Positions 8,571-17,230 of a DNA stretch of 22,075 nucleotides are shown here, one piece after another. A program made the position numbers and the translations under genes. Under the pieces are notes generated by a model. That model saw nothing but the letters and a program-made list of their open reading frames with translations. It searched no databases and was not told where the DNA came from. The stretch is taken from NCBI GenBank assembly GCA_009869945.1, contig WIXG01000782.1, positions 1 through 22,075 of the forward strand, given 5' to 3'. The DNA comes from Mesaphorura yosii (lineage: Eukaryota > Arthropoda > Collembola > Poduromorpha > Tullbergiidae). Position 1 is the first letter of the stretch, and each line of letters begins with the position of its first letter.

Positions 8571-11221
8571 TTAAGACAGAGGGACCACTGGGTACTTTCC
8601 AGTGATGAACGGAATGTGAAGTGCTGGTCTTGTGTCGTAGAGCGATGGAGCCTGCGCTAGAATACTTCCGGTTCCAATCAAGCAGATCAGAAGGAACAGA
8701 ATGAGGAAGATTCTGTCCAGGACCATCGCCACGTATTTCCAGTCTTCACAGACCTGCAATGGCAATACAGACAATTGGAATCTACACTTTCAATTATCGA
8801 TTAAATTCGGTAAGCATCATGACCTCGGTCTCCTTATCAGCGTCTTTAATGTGCTGTGCAATGAACTGCACGCTTTCGAAGGCCGCCAGAATCTCAGGGC
8901 TGTACTGCGGAATCGCCGCGCCGTACTCGAACTCGTCTGGGAAAGATTTGATGACGTGCGACTGATCGACGCTGGACTCCGTCGTTGGGCTTCCATTCTC
9001 AAAGAAAGGGTCGTTGAATCCGCATCCACTAAAATTATAATTTAGATATGGAAGTCATAATAGCAGTGGCAATGGTCGCGGCAGCAGCCAGCCTCTTTCA
9101 TTTGGCTTACTTTCCGAAATTGATGTCGTCCGAATCCCTATGCGTGTGTGTGTGAATGTGGGACGCATAATTTCCCTCGAAGGAGTAGCGCGGGTGATAC
9201 TCCGGGCGCTGCATGCACAAAACTTTGGGCAAGAAATCAATAAACACGACTTTCACCCATTCTGGCATTCTATGCGTTGATGGCGACCTGTTGGAAGGAC
9301 CGGAAATAGTTAGAAAAATTATTGAATGCATAATTTCCAATTCCAATCGAGAAATTTACCTGAAATGGACATTCAGGACAACGACAGTGGCACAAATGGA
9401 CAGGGTAACGACGACCATCGTGAAGAGCAAATATTTTCCCAGGAGCGGAACAGCCAGCGATGTCGGTGGGATGATTTCGGCGAGGAGAAGCAGGAACACA
9501 GTCAGCGAGAGGAGGACGTTCATGGAGAGGGCGATCTTTTCACCGGAGTCTGATGGCAGGTAGAAGACGAGGACAGTCAAGAATGAAATGCCGACGCAAG
9601 GAACAATCAGATTCACAGTGTAAAAGAGCGTTTTCCTCCGCATCGTTAGATTGAATGTAATGTCTGAAAATCAAAGTAAAGTAATAGTCCGAGCGCGAGT
9701 TTTGGCGCTCGGCGGAACAATTTTTTATCCTTGACAAACCCGTATATGGTTCGGTGCAGCAAGGATAATATTCTTCGTTTCGCCGGGCGGGGGCGTCAAG
9801 AATGTCCCACTCCACAGACGGGTAGAATGATTTGAGGTCAACGCCAAGCTGCACGTAATTGCTTCCGTTCTTTTGATCAGCGTGCCTCAGATCAACCTGC
9901 ATTACGGAATCACGTGTTTCTAAGATTACGCAAAGACTTATCTGCCTATGGCAGTTCTCCAGATTAGAGAGGCGCCTACCTGATTTCCATCGTACCTGCA
10001 AGCCGACATAAAATGAGCATTAATAATTTGGTGATCAGAGGCAATCGGCTAAAGTCAGGCTTAACGAAAAAGGAACTTACGTCCAGCTACTAAATTTCAT
10101 CGTGCAGCTCTGAAGGGCGTTTAATTTTTGTCACAAAGTTAATTAGAAATTAAAATGTGGTGTTAATTTAGGCAAACCACGGAAAAAGAAGAAATGGCTG
10201 GCAAAAGGTTACCTGCTCGTCATAAGGAAAAAACGCCACGTTAATTTCGCATGACGACTTGTAAATCGCTGGTGGGTTCCAGACTATTTCTCCCGTGTAG
10301 CGAACGGTGGCTTTCGTCATGAGTGTCACCTCGTAGTTTCTACTCAGGCATACGTTACAATGCACATAGCTTGAAATTCAAATCTGAATTTTAAATATTC
10401 AAGAAATATTCGAAACGTCTTACCCGTCCCAGCTGAAATAATTAAACAAATTTAAATGAGTAAATTCTGGCTGCGTCATTTGAGTATAATGGGGAAAAGG
10501 AGTGGCAAGGAAGTGAAAGTCTTTACTTACTTGTTGTAGAGAACGATATCTACAAATAGCAAATTGTAAATTATATTCAAATCCTGATAATTCAAGACTT
10601 GAACTTGAAAATGGGTTCTTACCGGGCAGCCAAATATGCTCCGACGGGACGTAAAGCTCCTCCACACCGCCAAACTCTTCCGGATCCCATCGGAGTTTGT
10701 AGTCCATCCATTTCTGAAATACACAGAACAAAAATACAGACGTGCATAGATTAAGTGAGGTATCGCGAAATGATGTGTGACTAGTGACTTACTTGTTCCA
10801 CCCAAATGTTGGTGACCATCATGGACATTCTCATATTCTACGAATGAAAGTGGGAAAAATTTTATTTTACGTTTTTCATGTCCTCCGTCTGTGAATTTCT
10901 TACCACGTCAATCAATTGTGAGAGCCGTAAGCCAAGCTTCACCGTCACCGTTTCCGACTGATTAGCAACAGGTCGGATGAGACGATTGTAGTCAATGAGC
11001 AGCTCGTCATATAATAGCTTGGCGTCCGGATTCGCGTCCACGAAACCTGAAGCGAAGGAACACTTTTTAACTTGAGCGTGGGCGGTCATACGAAATAGCC
11101 AAGCCAATAATTAACAGTGCAGGTCCTTACCTCTGCCGCAGAGTAGTAACAGCAGGCTGAAGAAGAAACCAAATCCTCGAAACAGGGAAAAGGAAAGACT
11201 AGCGAGACACAAAGCTCTCAT
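8571..11221 (-). CDS. Nicotinic acetylcholine receptor alpha subunit (14 exons)
   Basis: Cys-loop cation channel subunit of 531 aa. Exons: 11221-11131, 11046-10904, 10837-10793, 10713-10623, 10549-10531 (19 nt), 10432-10424 (9 nt), 10339-10213, 10109-10081 (29 nt), 9995-9980 (16 nt), 9896-9740, 9663-9360, 9287-9111, 9028-8824 and 8753-8571. All junctions are GT-AG and keep frame, and the joined CDS of 1596 nt ends in TAG. A signal peptide (about 1-31) precedes [12 protein letters not shown], the mature N-terminus. The Cys-loop is C163-C177 (13 residues between). Vicinal C236-C237 in YYPCC marks an alpha subunit able to form the principal acetylcholine face. TM1 is about 257-279; GEK (283-285) before TM2 indicates cation selectivity; TM3 is about 319-339 and TM4 about 483-505. 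The TM3-TM4 loop holds a HIHTHTHRD run. The sequence is closest to insect alpha1-alpha4 types by recall. Loop A reads NNWDGNYE where NNADG is usual. Confidence 0.93.
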
Positions 11222-11884
11222 TTTGTATTAAGCATATTAGGTAAAGAGTATTTGTATTTGAGCAATTTGATGTATCGTGAAATGATGGCGAAGAAGGTCG
11301 ATAGGTGAAAGAAGAGAGCTAAGATTCTAAAATTGCTAGTCTGAGCAATTAACTACAATTGGACGAAGATGAAGATTCATTCAAACGCCTCGTTCATATT
11401 ATTGTATGATAATAGAGAGAAGCACAAGAAAAGAAATATGCATTCGACTTGTGATAAAATACTGCACTGCGGTGTTCCAGCTTCCAGCATGCAGGATCCG
11501 AGAGAGCTCGTTGCCAGAACGAATACAATGCAGAGCACGGAGAATGGAAAAGAACTGCTCTCGAGATGCTGTGGAACGAACGTGGAGATCCTCCCCAAGT
11601 ACTGACTGGGTATTTGATCAATACGCATCGCAGCAGTCAGCAGTGAAAGCCGAGTCGGGACGAGACACGAAAGTAAATGATGCTCCTCTTTGTGTTTCCT
11701 TTCCAGTAGCAGAGAATAGCTCACAAGTGTGAACTGCGAACAAAGACACGGAGTGTTCGTAATTTGTGTGTCTGCAGCTTTGGGACTTTTGACTCAGATT
11801 CATGTCGCAGTCGCGAGAGAAAGTAGAGAATTTCGAATCGGCTAGACTCGCATTGATCTTCTGCCACCGCACTGGATAGCTGAT
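11222..11884. other. nAChR 5' flank, no gene supported
   Basis: AT-rich sequence upstream of the receptor start codon. A - strand frame (11724-11377) contains a hydrophobic run (FPFSVLCIVFVLATSSLG) followed by cysteines that looks like a secretion signal, but no start codon is well placed and no partner exon was found. This is presumably promoter and 5' UTR. Confidence 0.35.
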
Positions 11885-13017
11885 TTTAATTAATACTCTT
11901 CTGACTCCTAAAATGGCAGCAGATAAATACTTGCTCTCCTGCCGCCTGGTGTGTCACTAGTTGCATACCCCACCAGTCGCCTGCGTGACGCCGGCTGGTC
12001 CGTTCGCCTCCGTCGGGAGAAGATTCAAGAGTACCTCCGCCTGATCAAAGCCGTCGGGCCCCACTCCAAGCTGAGGCTGAGCATCATGCCACTGACCCTG
12101 CACGTCGACTTGATCCAGTCAGACATCGCGAGTGCAATAGAAATCCTTCGCCACGGTGTGACCGCCAGCGTCAAGGAAATTGTGGCTACGGTGGGTCGGA
12201 CTGCGGCGAGCTCCATGCCGGTCCTTGTGCCCAGCCTCTTTAGGCTCATCACACTCGCCACGCCTTCACTGCAGCAAATCACTCTGAAGATGTTTCACCA
12301 GTGCGAGGAACGGGTGACCAATGCGGACCGGTGGCACTTGCTACGACTTCTCGCACCCAAAATCCAAGGTTTCGAATACGGATTAGGCCTCCAGTCACAA
12401 TGGCTTGCAGAACACACCAAAATGAGCACATTACAAAGTGTACGAGGGCTGGGAACGCTAACAGAGCCTCAAATGAGTACCAGTCAGGGGGTAAGACGGA
12501 GACCAGGTTGATGTGGGCTCGGCCCGGGCGAGAATGAGTGCGGTGCCAGAGAAAAGGCACACGAGGCTCCCAGCACACATCAGGAGGGCCAAGAACTCGG
12601 ACAAAGTCAAGTTGTAATCGGGGTGACAGCGCTTGGGAGTGTGGGTCCCATATTTGTGTTGATACACCAAAAAGAAGCCCAGCATCCTATTGGCAAGCCC
12701 TGTGATGTGGCACCCGCCAACAGGATGAAACAGAAGAGAATAATTGCCAGCACTCGGATTCCTTGGACAACGTAAGAAATGGGGCGTACATCCTGTTCGT
12801 AGACGAGGAGCTGAGCATAGCGGGTCGTCACGAAGAGTGTCAAGCTCCACACGAGACCTGTGACGACCCTGTTTAGGAACATGGCCTTAGCGGAGGTCAT
12901 CAGGACCAGTTGACCATGTGTGCCTCTGTCGGCGTCCCAATAGAACAGAAGTGCGTAGAGGGTACGAATCGCACGCACACTCCACACGAACAAGTTGAGA
13001 GGAAGTGGCGTGATCAT
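11885..13017 (-). pseudogene. Pseudogene of the 1208-2484 receptor type
   Basis: The - strand opens at ATG 13017 with MITPLPLNLFVWSVRAIRTL and a series of TM segments that align in order with the + gene at 1208 (for example SAKAMFLNRVVTGL against TARARWQKTLGAL). The frame shifts near 12695 (…LLAGATSQG to LANRMLGFFLVY) and again near 12525 (ILARAEP to INLVSVLPPDWYSF). The third frame continues to IRIRNLGFW at about 12357. A GTGCGA donor (12356) and TCTTCAG acceptor (12284) bracket 73 bases at the place where the intact gene has its 83-base intron. Downstream, weakly similar TM-like sequence (TGMELAAVRPTVATI) continues to a TGA near 12024, and then decays. At least two frameshifts make it non-functional. 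The left third (11885-12283) is assigned mainly by position and is less certain. Confidence 0.6.
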
Positions 13018-13522
13018 GGCGAGTGGGGCCAGGAATGAGTGCTATTGATACTCAAACGTTTCACTCTTCTTTCTCGTCTAAAATTCTTAAACATGATATT
13101 CCCCTTACGCGAAAAGGTTAGCAAATTCTTGCATTTTTAAACTTTTAATGGCGACCTGGAAATCGTTTGAAATGATTTGGGCGATTTCTAATGTACGAAA
13201 GATTCGTCGGTTATTTGGGCTTATTGCAAGAATATTCGATGATTAACATTAGAGTTGTGGTCAAGCTCAAGAATGTCACTGAAATTCAAGGAATCCTGCG
13301 CGTCCAAAGATTCAAGACAAGAAATCACGTTTCACACATAAAAAGTGTGGTCGTAATGTCCAGTTTTCTACACAAAATCCAGTTTTATGTCTTTTATTTA
13401 ATTTTTATTCAGATTTATTATCTTAATGACCTTACTCAATTTATCAGACGTACTTAGTATTCAATCACCTTACATTCACATGCTCGCCATCTCATAAACT
13501 CTGCACGGACGCAGTTAAGACG
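13018..13522. other. AT-rich intergenic, nothing identified
   Basis: No protein-like frame, RNA gene or repeat seen. The last ~80 bases would be the promoter and 5' UTR of the candidate secreted-protein gene, without a clear TATA box. Confidence 0.4.
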
Positions 13523-13931
13523 ATGGAACTTTGCAAACATTCACCACTCTTTGTGTTTTGGATCATTGTTTTCGTGTTTCGGGGTTGTGACGCCATCACA
13601 GTCGCCTGAAGCCACTTACACCCGAAAGGAGTAAGCTGTACTCGAGAAGGTAATAGAAACCCCTTTCGAAGTTGATTCAGGCTCTGATTTATTTCTGTAC
13701 GCAGTTCAAGAAAGCGGTTGCCTCTTCGTCCGAACTGACAGAGCCTTACCCGCGTCCACCACCACCACCATCGCGTGTATCGCTGATTCCAGCGATCCAC
13801 CTTCCCTTTCCGATCCTTTCGTGATGTTCAGGCAAAGGCACGGACCGAGAGCCATTGTGAATGTGAAGTCTTGTACTTGTTTCTTTGGTCAGGCCTACTT
13901 GGTTACTAACGGCAAGTTGGGCACCTTTTGA
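13523..13931 (+). CDS. Candidate small secreted protein, splice form uncertain
   Basis: ATG 13523 begins MELCKHSPLFVFWIIVFVFRG, a typical signal peptide, but the frame ends at a TGA (13607). A pyrimidine-rich acceptor (ATTTCTGTACGCAG, ending 13704) precedes a second block. A donor at about 13586 (T|GTGACG) would give a phase-1 join to a frame running from 13705 to the TGA at 13929-13931, with cysteines in QESGCLF, TIACIAD and VKSCTCFF (about 97 aa). A donor at 13601 would give instead a Pro-rich tail (YPRPPPPPSRV) ending at 13824. Neither donor is strong; a better one (GTAAGC at about 13631) lies beyond the TGA. A + strand AATAAA at 14078 would serve as poly(A) signal. No family is recognised. 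Intact gene, pseudogene and chance are all possible. Confidence 0.33.
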
Positions 13932-14077
13932 TGTGATTTGTTGAGTGTTGGTTCATTCACTCTGCGAAGATGAATCACAGCTGGATGGATCGCTACAGAT
14001 TGACAAGGCTTGATGGATGAATCATTCATGTCCATTTACAACCCACACTCTGGAGTACACTATTTTTGTGAATAATG

Positions 14078-14083
14078 AATAAA
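14078..14083 (+). terminator. Poly(A) signal AATAAA
   Basis: Canonical AATAAA about 150 bases after the stop of the candidate secreted-protein gene and just before the 3' end of the convergent four-TM gene. It supports a + strand transcript ending here. Confidence 0.4.
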
Positions 14084-14178
14084 TCACTTTATGGTTTTAT
14101 AATACGCTGTAGAATTAATTCCTCATTCATCAAAGTATGTAGTCTTCTTTTTTGCAGGACATTTTTTGCAGATAAAAT

Positions 14179-14781
14179 TCAGGCCATTGGATCCATGGCC
14201 ATGGCGGTCTTGAATTTCTCTCTGCGGTAGTAAATACGGACCAAGATGCATGAAAAGGTCGTGAGCAGTACATTCAGCCATATGCTGATCGAGAAGATGG
14301 CGGTGTAGATGTTGACACCCATTACCAGTTTATTCACAAGGAGTTGACGGAGAGCGTGACAAGTAATGAGGAGAGGGGCCACATGAATGCACCACCAAAC
14401 ACGTGCCACACGCCGACAACCCTCGCTCTACATATTCAGAGTTCATGGATACATTAAGAGAGCAAATCTTGTGTAAATATAGCGTAGTCAGTGTACCTTG
14501 AGTTCCTTCCGTGATTTAATCAAGACGAAGAGGCACATCAAAGCCTGTATTCCTCAAGCAACCAGGCAAGATATCCATGTGTCAATAAGAAATCCGAACG
14601 CGAGGTCAGAGCTTCCACAGGATCGGTGGACTTGTGCAATGAAAGGGTTCTGGTCCGAAGGCGCCAATGCTCGGCGTGCTGTAATCGTCAGGTGTGTAAT
14701 CCAATAGCTAATTCCAGAAAGGCCAATTCCAGAGAGGATCAAAGAATGAGAGAAGAATCGGAGCACAGTTCTGAGTTCCAT
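14179..14781 (-). CDS. Small four-TM protein with an in-frame TGA
   Basis: Exon 1 is 14781-14497 and exon 2 is 14427-14179, joined in phase 0 by a 69-base intron (donor GTACAC, acceptor ATATGTAG). The joined frame is 177 codons with four hydrophobic segments: near residues 8-28, 63-90, 103-122 and 130-155. It ends RREKFKTAMAMDPMA. Codon 76 is TGA (14556-14554), within the second segment (CLVA-TGA-GIQALMCLFVL); both sides read as one membrane helix. The sequence shows no real intron that removes it (a GT...AG of 18 bases exists but is implausibly short). A strong TATA box lies about 65 bases upstream of the ATG. The TGA could be a recent inactivating mutation, a sequencing error or read-through. 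I do not recognise the family. Confidence 0.48.
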
Positions 14782-14844
14782 GTTCTATCTTTACAAAGAC
14801 CTGTAAATTAATGAAATGAATTTGTTCAGCCTGTGTTTATCTTT

Positions 14845-14852
14845 TATTTATA
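14845..14852 (-). promoter_or_regulatory. TATA box of the four-TM gene
   Basis: On the - strand this reads CTATAAATAAAAG, a near-consensus TATA box. The predicted start point about 30 bases downstream (near 14815-14820) contains a TTCATTT initiator-like sequence, leaving a short 5' UTR before the ATG at 14781. Confidence 0.5.
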
Positions 14853-14859
14853 GTGTATG

Positions 14860-15177
14860 AAGCGTGGGAGAAGATGACACATCGATTTTCTTCTGATCAT
14901 TCTGATCTAAATCGAATCTCTTGACGCGCTTCACAGCGTGTGTTAATTTTGACGGCGAAACGATCCTACACACGAGCTGCGTCGGAAACTATGTACTTCC
15001 TTTTATGAAACTTCTGCTTCCATTCGAGTTAACGCAGACAAAGAATAAGTGCGTCAATCCTGAAATATCCCAACACAAATCACAGATCTCGTAGTCAGCT
15101 GAGTGCCGAAGGCTATCGAGATTAGCCCATTGCCCATTGATTAGGCTACAGAACAGGCAGCCTGAGTCCAAACCTGA
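14860..15177. other. Intergenic, nothing identified
   Basis: Sequence between the divergent four-TM gene and the diverged direct repeat. Only short, unconvincing frames are present on either strand. Confidence 0.4.
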
Positions 15178-15221
15178 TCCCTGAATGACTCGCGTGAATT
15201 AGTCAAGTCAGTCAATCAGGG

Positions 15222-15480
15222 TCAGACTTACCTGGATAACTTTGAAGGTGAGCCAGATCAGCTGGTTTTCTTTGTGGTGACCTTGCCTCGAGCCAGTCTG
15301 CAACCGAATAAATTCGGAGAGCCTGGCGAGACGTTCAAAGTTGCATCCCAATTAATTGCTTCAGTTAGTCAGTCTTACCTGGCCAACTATCAAGGTGAGC
15401 CAGATCAGTTGCAGGTGCAGCCTCTTCCCTCTTCGCTATTCGTCTCTTTCACTTGTGACCTTGCCTCGCGCGAGCCGCCT
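15222..15480. repeat. Imperfect direct repeat, 147-base offset
   Basis: Two diverged copies begin at 15222 and about 15370. Shared cores are CTTACCTGG, AAGGTGAGCCAGATCAG and GTGACCTTGCCTCG; the second copy carries about 31 extra bases before the last core. Because 147 is a multiple of three, a + frame open from 15178 to 15498 carries the repeat as YLDNFEGEPDQL and YLANYQGEPDQL, but it has no ATG. On the - strand each copy ends in a strong splice donor (CCAG|GTAAGT and CCAG|GTAAGA) after LIWLT-encoding sequence, so the repeat could be a duplicated exon end. It lies directly upstream of the cysteine-rich peptide gene. Confidence 0.6.
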
Positions 15481-15539
15481 GCGTGTCTCCTTCGTTAGCA
15501 TGGACAATTGACAGCACCTAAAAACTCACAACGCGGCTG

Positions 15540-15577
15540 GATAAAAATGAAGAGGCCGGGTCTTCTGTTCTTCAGTT
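15540..15577 (+). promoter_or_regulatory. TATA box and TCAGT initiator of the cysteine-rich peptide gene
   Basis: GATAAAAATG at 15540-15549 is a TATA-like box. TTCAGTT at 15571-15577 matches the arthropod initiator TCAGT. The distance from box to initiator (about 30 bases) is the canonical spacing, giving a 5' UTR of roughly 53 bases before the ATG at 15627. Confidence 0.6.
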
Positions 15578-15626
15578 AACTTCGTGAGCTTCTCCGAAAA
15601 GCACCGAACACCGAATATCGAGAATC

Positions 15627-15941
15627 ATGAGGCCTACGACCGTCTTCCTTCTGCTTGGCACTCTTCTGTGCCTTGGCTTCTTCTCTACAACCGATGGATC
15701 ACCCGTACGTATACAAATCCACGTGCAAACGTCAACTATTATTAATCAAATAATCACTTCTTACAATCATAATTTGAAATGAGTAATTAACACGTTTGTG
15801 ATTTTGCAGGAGTATAAATGCAGTCAGAAGGGCGTCATCATATCGAATTGTCGAGGAAAGGACAACCCGTACCCGTGCGCGGCCTCACCATGCTGTCTCG
15901 ACTGTGTCCATTTTAATTCCACCCATTGCAAGTGCACTTGA
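15627..15941 (+). CDS. Secreted eight-cysteine peptide (defensin- or knottin-like size)
   Basis: Exon 1 is 15627-15704 and exon 2 is 15810-15941, with a 105-base phase-0 intron (GTACGT ... TTTTGCAG). The precursor is 69 aa. Residues 1-24 form a signal peptide (MRPTTVFLLLGTLLCLGFFS...) and the mature part of about 43-45 aa starts near SPEYKC. Its eight cysteines follow C-x9-C-x8-C-x4-CC-x2-C-x8-C-x1-C, ending HCKCT. Eight cysteines and a CC pair suit a compact disulfide-rich fold such as an antimicrobial or ion-channel-active peptide, but the spacing does not match a family I can name, so no function is assigned. The intron just after the signal peptide is typical of such genes. Promoter and poly(A) signals are both present, which supports a functional gene. 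Confidence 0.82.
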
Positions 15942-16018
15942 AATTTAAGCCTCATATGTGTGGGGTGCACATGCACATGATGGAACTGCAACTTTTGAGA
16001 TTGAAATTGTGAATGTGA

Positions 16019-16024
16019 ATAAAG
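16019..16024 (+). terminator. Poly(A) signal AATAAA of the cysteine-rich peptide gene
   Basis: Canonical AATAAA 78 bases after the stop codon at 15941, at the end of a short AT-rich 3' UTR. Confidence 0.7.
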
Positions 16025-16564
16025 AAATTAAATCGGGATCCTCCCAAATGTCTGAACTTTGCTCTTTCTCTTGTCCTCATGGCTGTTCTGCTCGTGCTTT
16101 CACTCCTGACCTTCACCTTCAGCATTGAAAAGCTGTACTCTCAAGATCTCTAGTCTTCGGCCTGATGCTCGCTGGTCGATTCGCTCATCTGGATCGGCTG
16201 GATCTTGATCCGGTCGCTTGCGATCCTGATGTTATATTCTGAATTATTTGATAGGCAATAACTTTTGACCCAGTGGTTCGATTGGTCTGAAACTTTACAG
16301 GTAAACGCAGTTGACCATTAGCACTTTGTGAACCAACTTCTGACTGGGTATCGGAACACACAACCGGAGAATAAGAGCAATGAAGTTTACTCAATTATGA
16401 ATGCGTGCTGGATCATAGAGCATGGCAACAGGCCAACTATGAGCCAAGTCAAGGAAAGATTAGCAAATATAAATATATAGTTTACCAATAATTCCGTTTA
16501 TTAAATTCTCATACATTTTTCGTAGTTAAGTTACGTTGATATTTCTTGCATATTTTTTCACTTT
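16025..16564. other. Intergenic, no gene
   Basis: Unremarkable sequence between the peptide gene and the receptor relic. A GATC/CGATC-rich stretch at about 16165-16230 is slightly repetitive. No supported coding frame. Confidence 0.4.
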
Positions 16565-16747
16565 ATCGTAGACATGACAGTAGTAAAAAAAATATCCCAA
16601 TTTCAAACACTGCATACAGAAATCCAAAGCAGGCGTTGGTCCCTGATTTCACGGTGCTGTCGATTCCTCATTGATATCGGCCTGTTTTCTTCTGGACAAG
16701 CCCCTTGAAAATGTGCCGCATTTGACTCGTTCTGCTGTTATCTCCAT
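16565..16747 (-). pseudogene. Decayed first exon of a gustatory receptor
   Basis: On the - strand ATG 16747 starts a copy of the first coding exon of the receptor at 18739. After frameshifts it reads RHIFKGLVQKK (intact gene: RHIFQEFVQKE), then a TGA, then PTPALDFCMQCLKLGYFFY (intact gene: PSPVLEFCAQYLRFAYFLR). The acceptor just upstream of the ATG has changed from CTGCAG to CTGCAA. No exon 2 or 3 follows before the peptide gene, so only this exon survives. It is the 3'-most relic of the cluster. Confidence 0.72.
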
Positions 16748-17177
16748 CATTGCAGTTGCTGTGTTAAGCCTGATTTGTCACTGTACTTTCCTTACGACAG
16801 CAATGCGATGTCTGACGGTGTCTACTTGAATTCGATATCTTCATTAATTTGCGACGAGAAGGGACATCCATTTCATTCATTTCAAGTCAATCCAAGAGCC
16901 TCTTTTAATCAAATTGCAGACCGCGCTGAAATCTGTCTTATTGTCGTATCTGATAATCTGTTCAACCTATTGAATGAATCAGTTCGAAATGAAAGACAGA
17001 ATGACTGCACTTCTGACGTAGAGTGAATTACCATTAGGATCAAACAGTATCAGATTCAGATAGTGCAGCGCATAAACAGGATTTTAATATATGAGATCGA
17101 TGATGATATTTCATGAAACAAAAAAAAATCTCCGCCTTGGCCTCGCATCACACGGCGGCAGCCTTGAATAAAAGCAT
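16748..17177. other. Intergenic between receptor relic and receptor gene
   Basis: AT-rich. An open + frame (16775-17026) begins with TTG rather than ATG and has no recognisable feature. Nothing supported. Confidence 0.4.
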
Positions 17178-17183
17178 TTTATT
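17178..17183 (-). terminator. Poly(A) signal AATAAA of the 18739-17231 receptor
   Basis: On the - strand AATAAA lies about 48 bases after the stop codon of the receptor, inside TCTATAATAAAATGC. Confidence 0.6.
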
Positions 17184-17230
17184 ATAGACTTAAAATTCAA
17201 ATCGAAGTGGATTCCAGACTGCTATGTTGC

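Noticed and set aside
11377..11724. - strand frame with a hydrophobic, signal-like stretch followed by cysteines
   Set aside because: The hydrophobic run is about 45 residues inside the frame, codon bias is weak and no partner exon or initiator was found.
11951..12511. 186-codon + strand open frame with GC-rich third positions
   Set aside because: It has no ATG at a sensible place (it opens after a TAA at 11924), matches nothing I recognise, and overlaps on the antisense strand a receptor pseudogene whose segment order and intron position make sense.
13492..13800. - strand frame with a WWWWW run
   Set aside because: Antisense of a CCA repeat; no coding character.
14554..14571. 18-base GT...AG segment that would remove the in-frame TGA of the four-TM gene
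   Set aside because: Far shorter than any other intron here and below the size known for animal spliceosomal introns.
16775..17026. 83-codon + strand frame
   Set aside because: Opens with TTG, has AT-rich neutral codon use and no recognisable motif; not related to the adjacent receptor relic.
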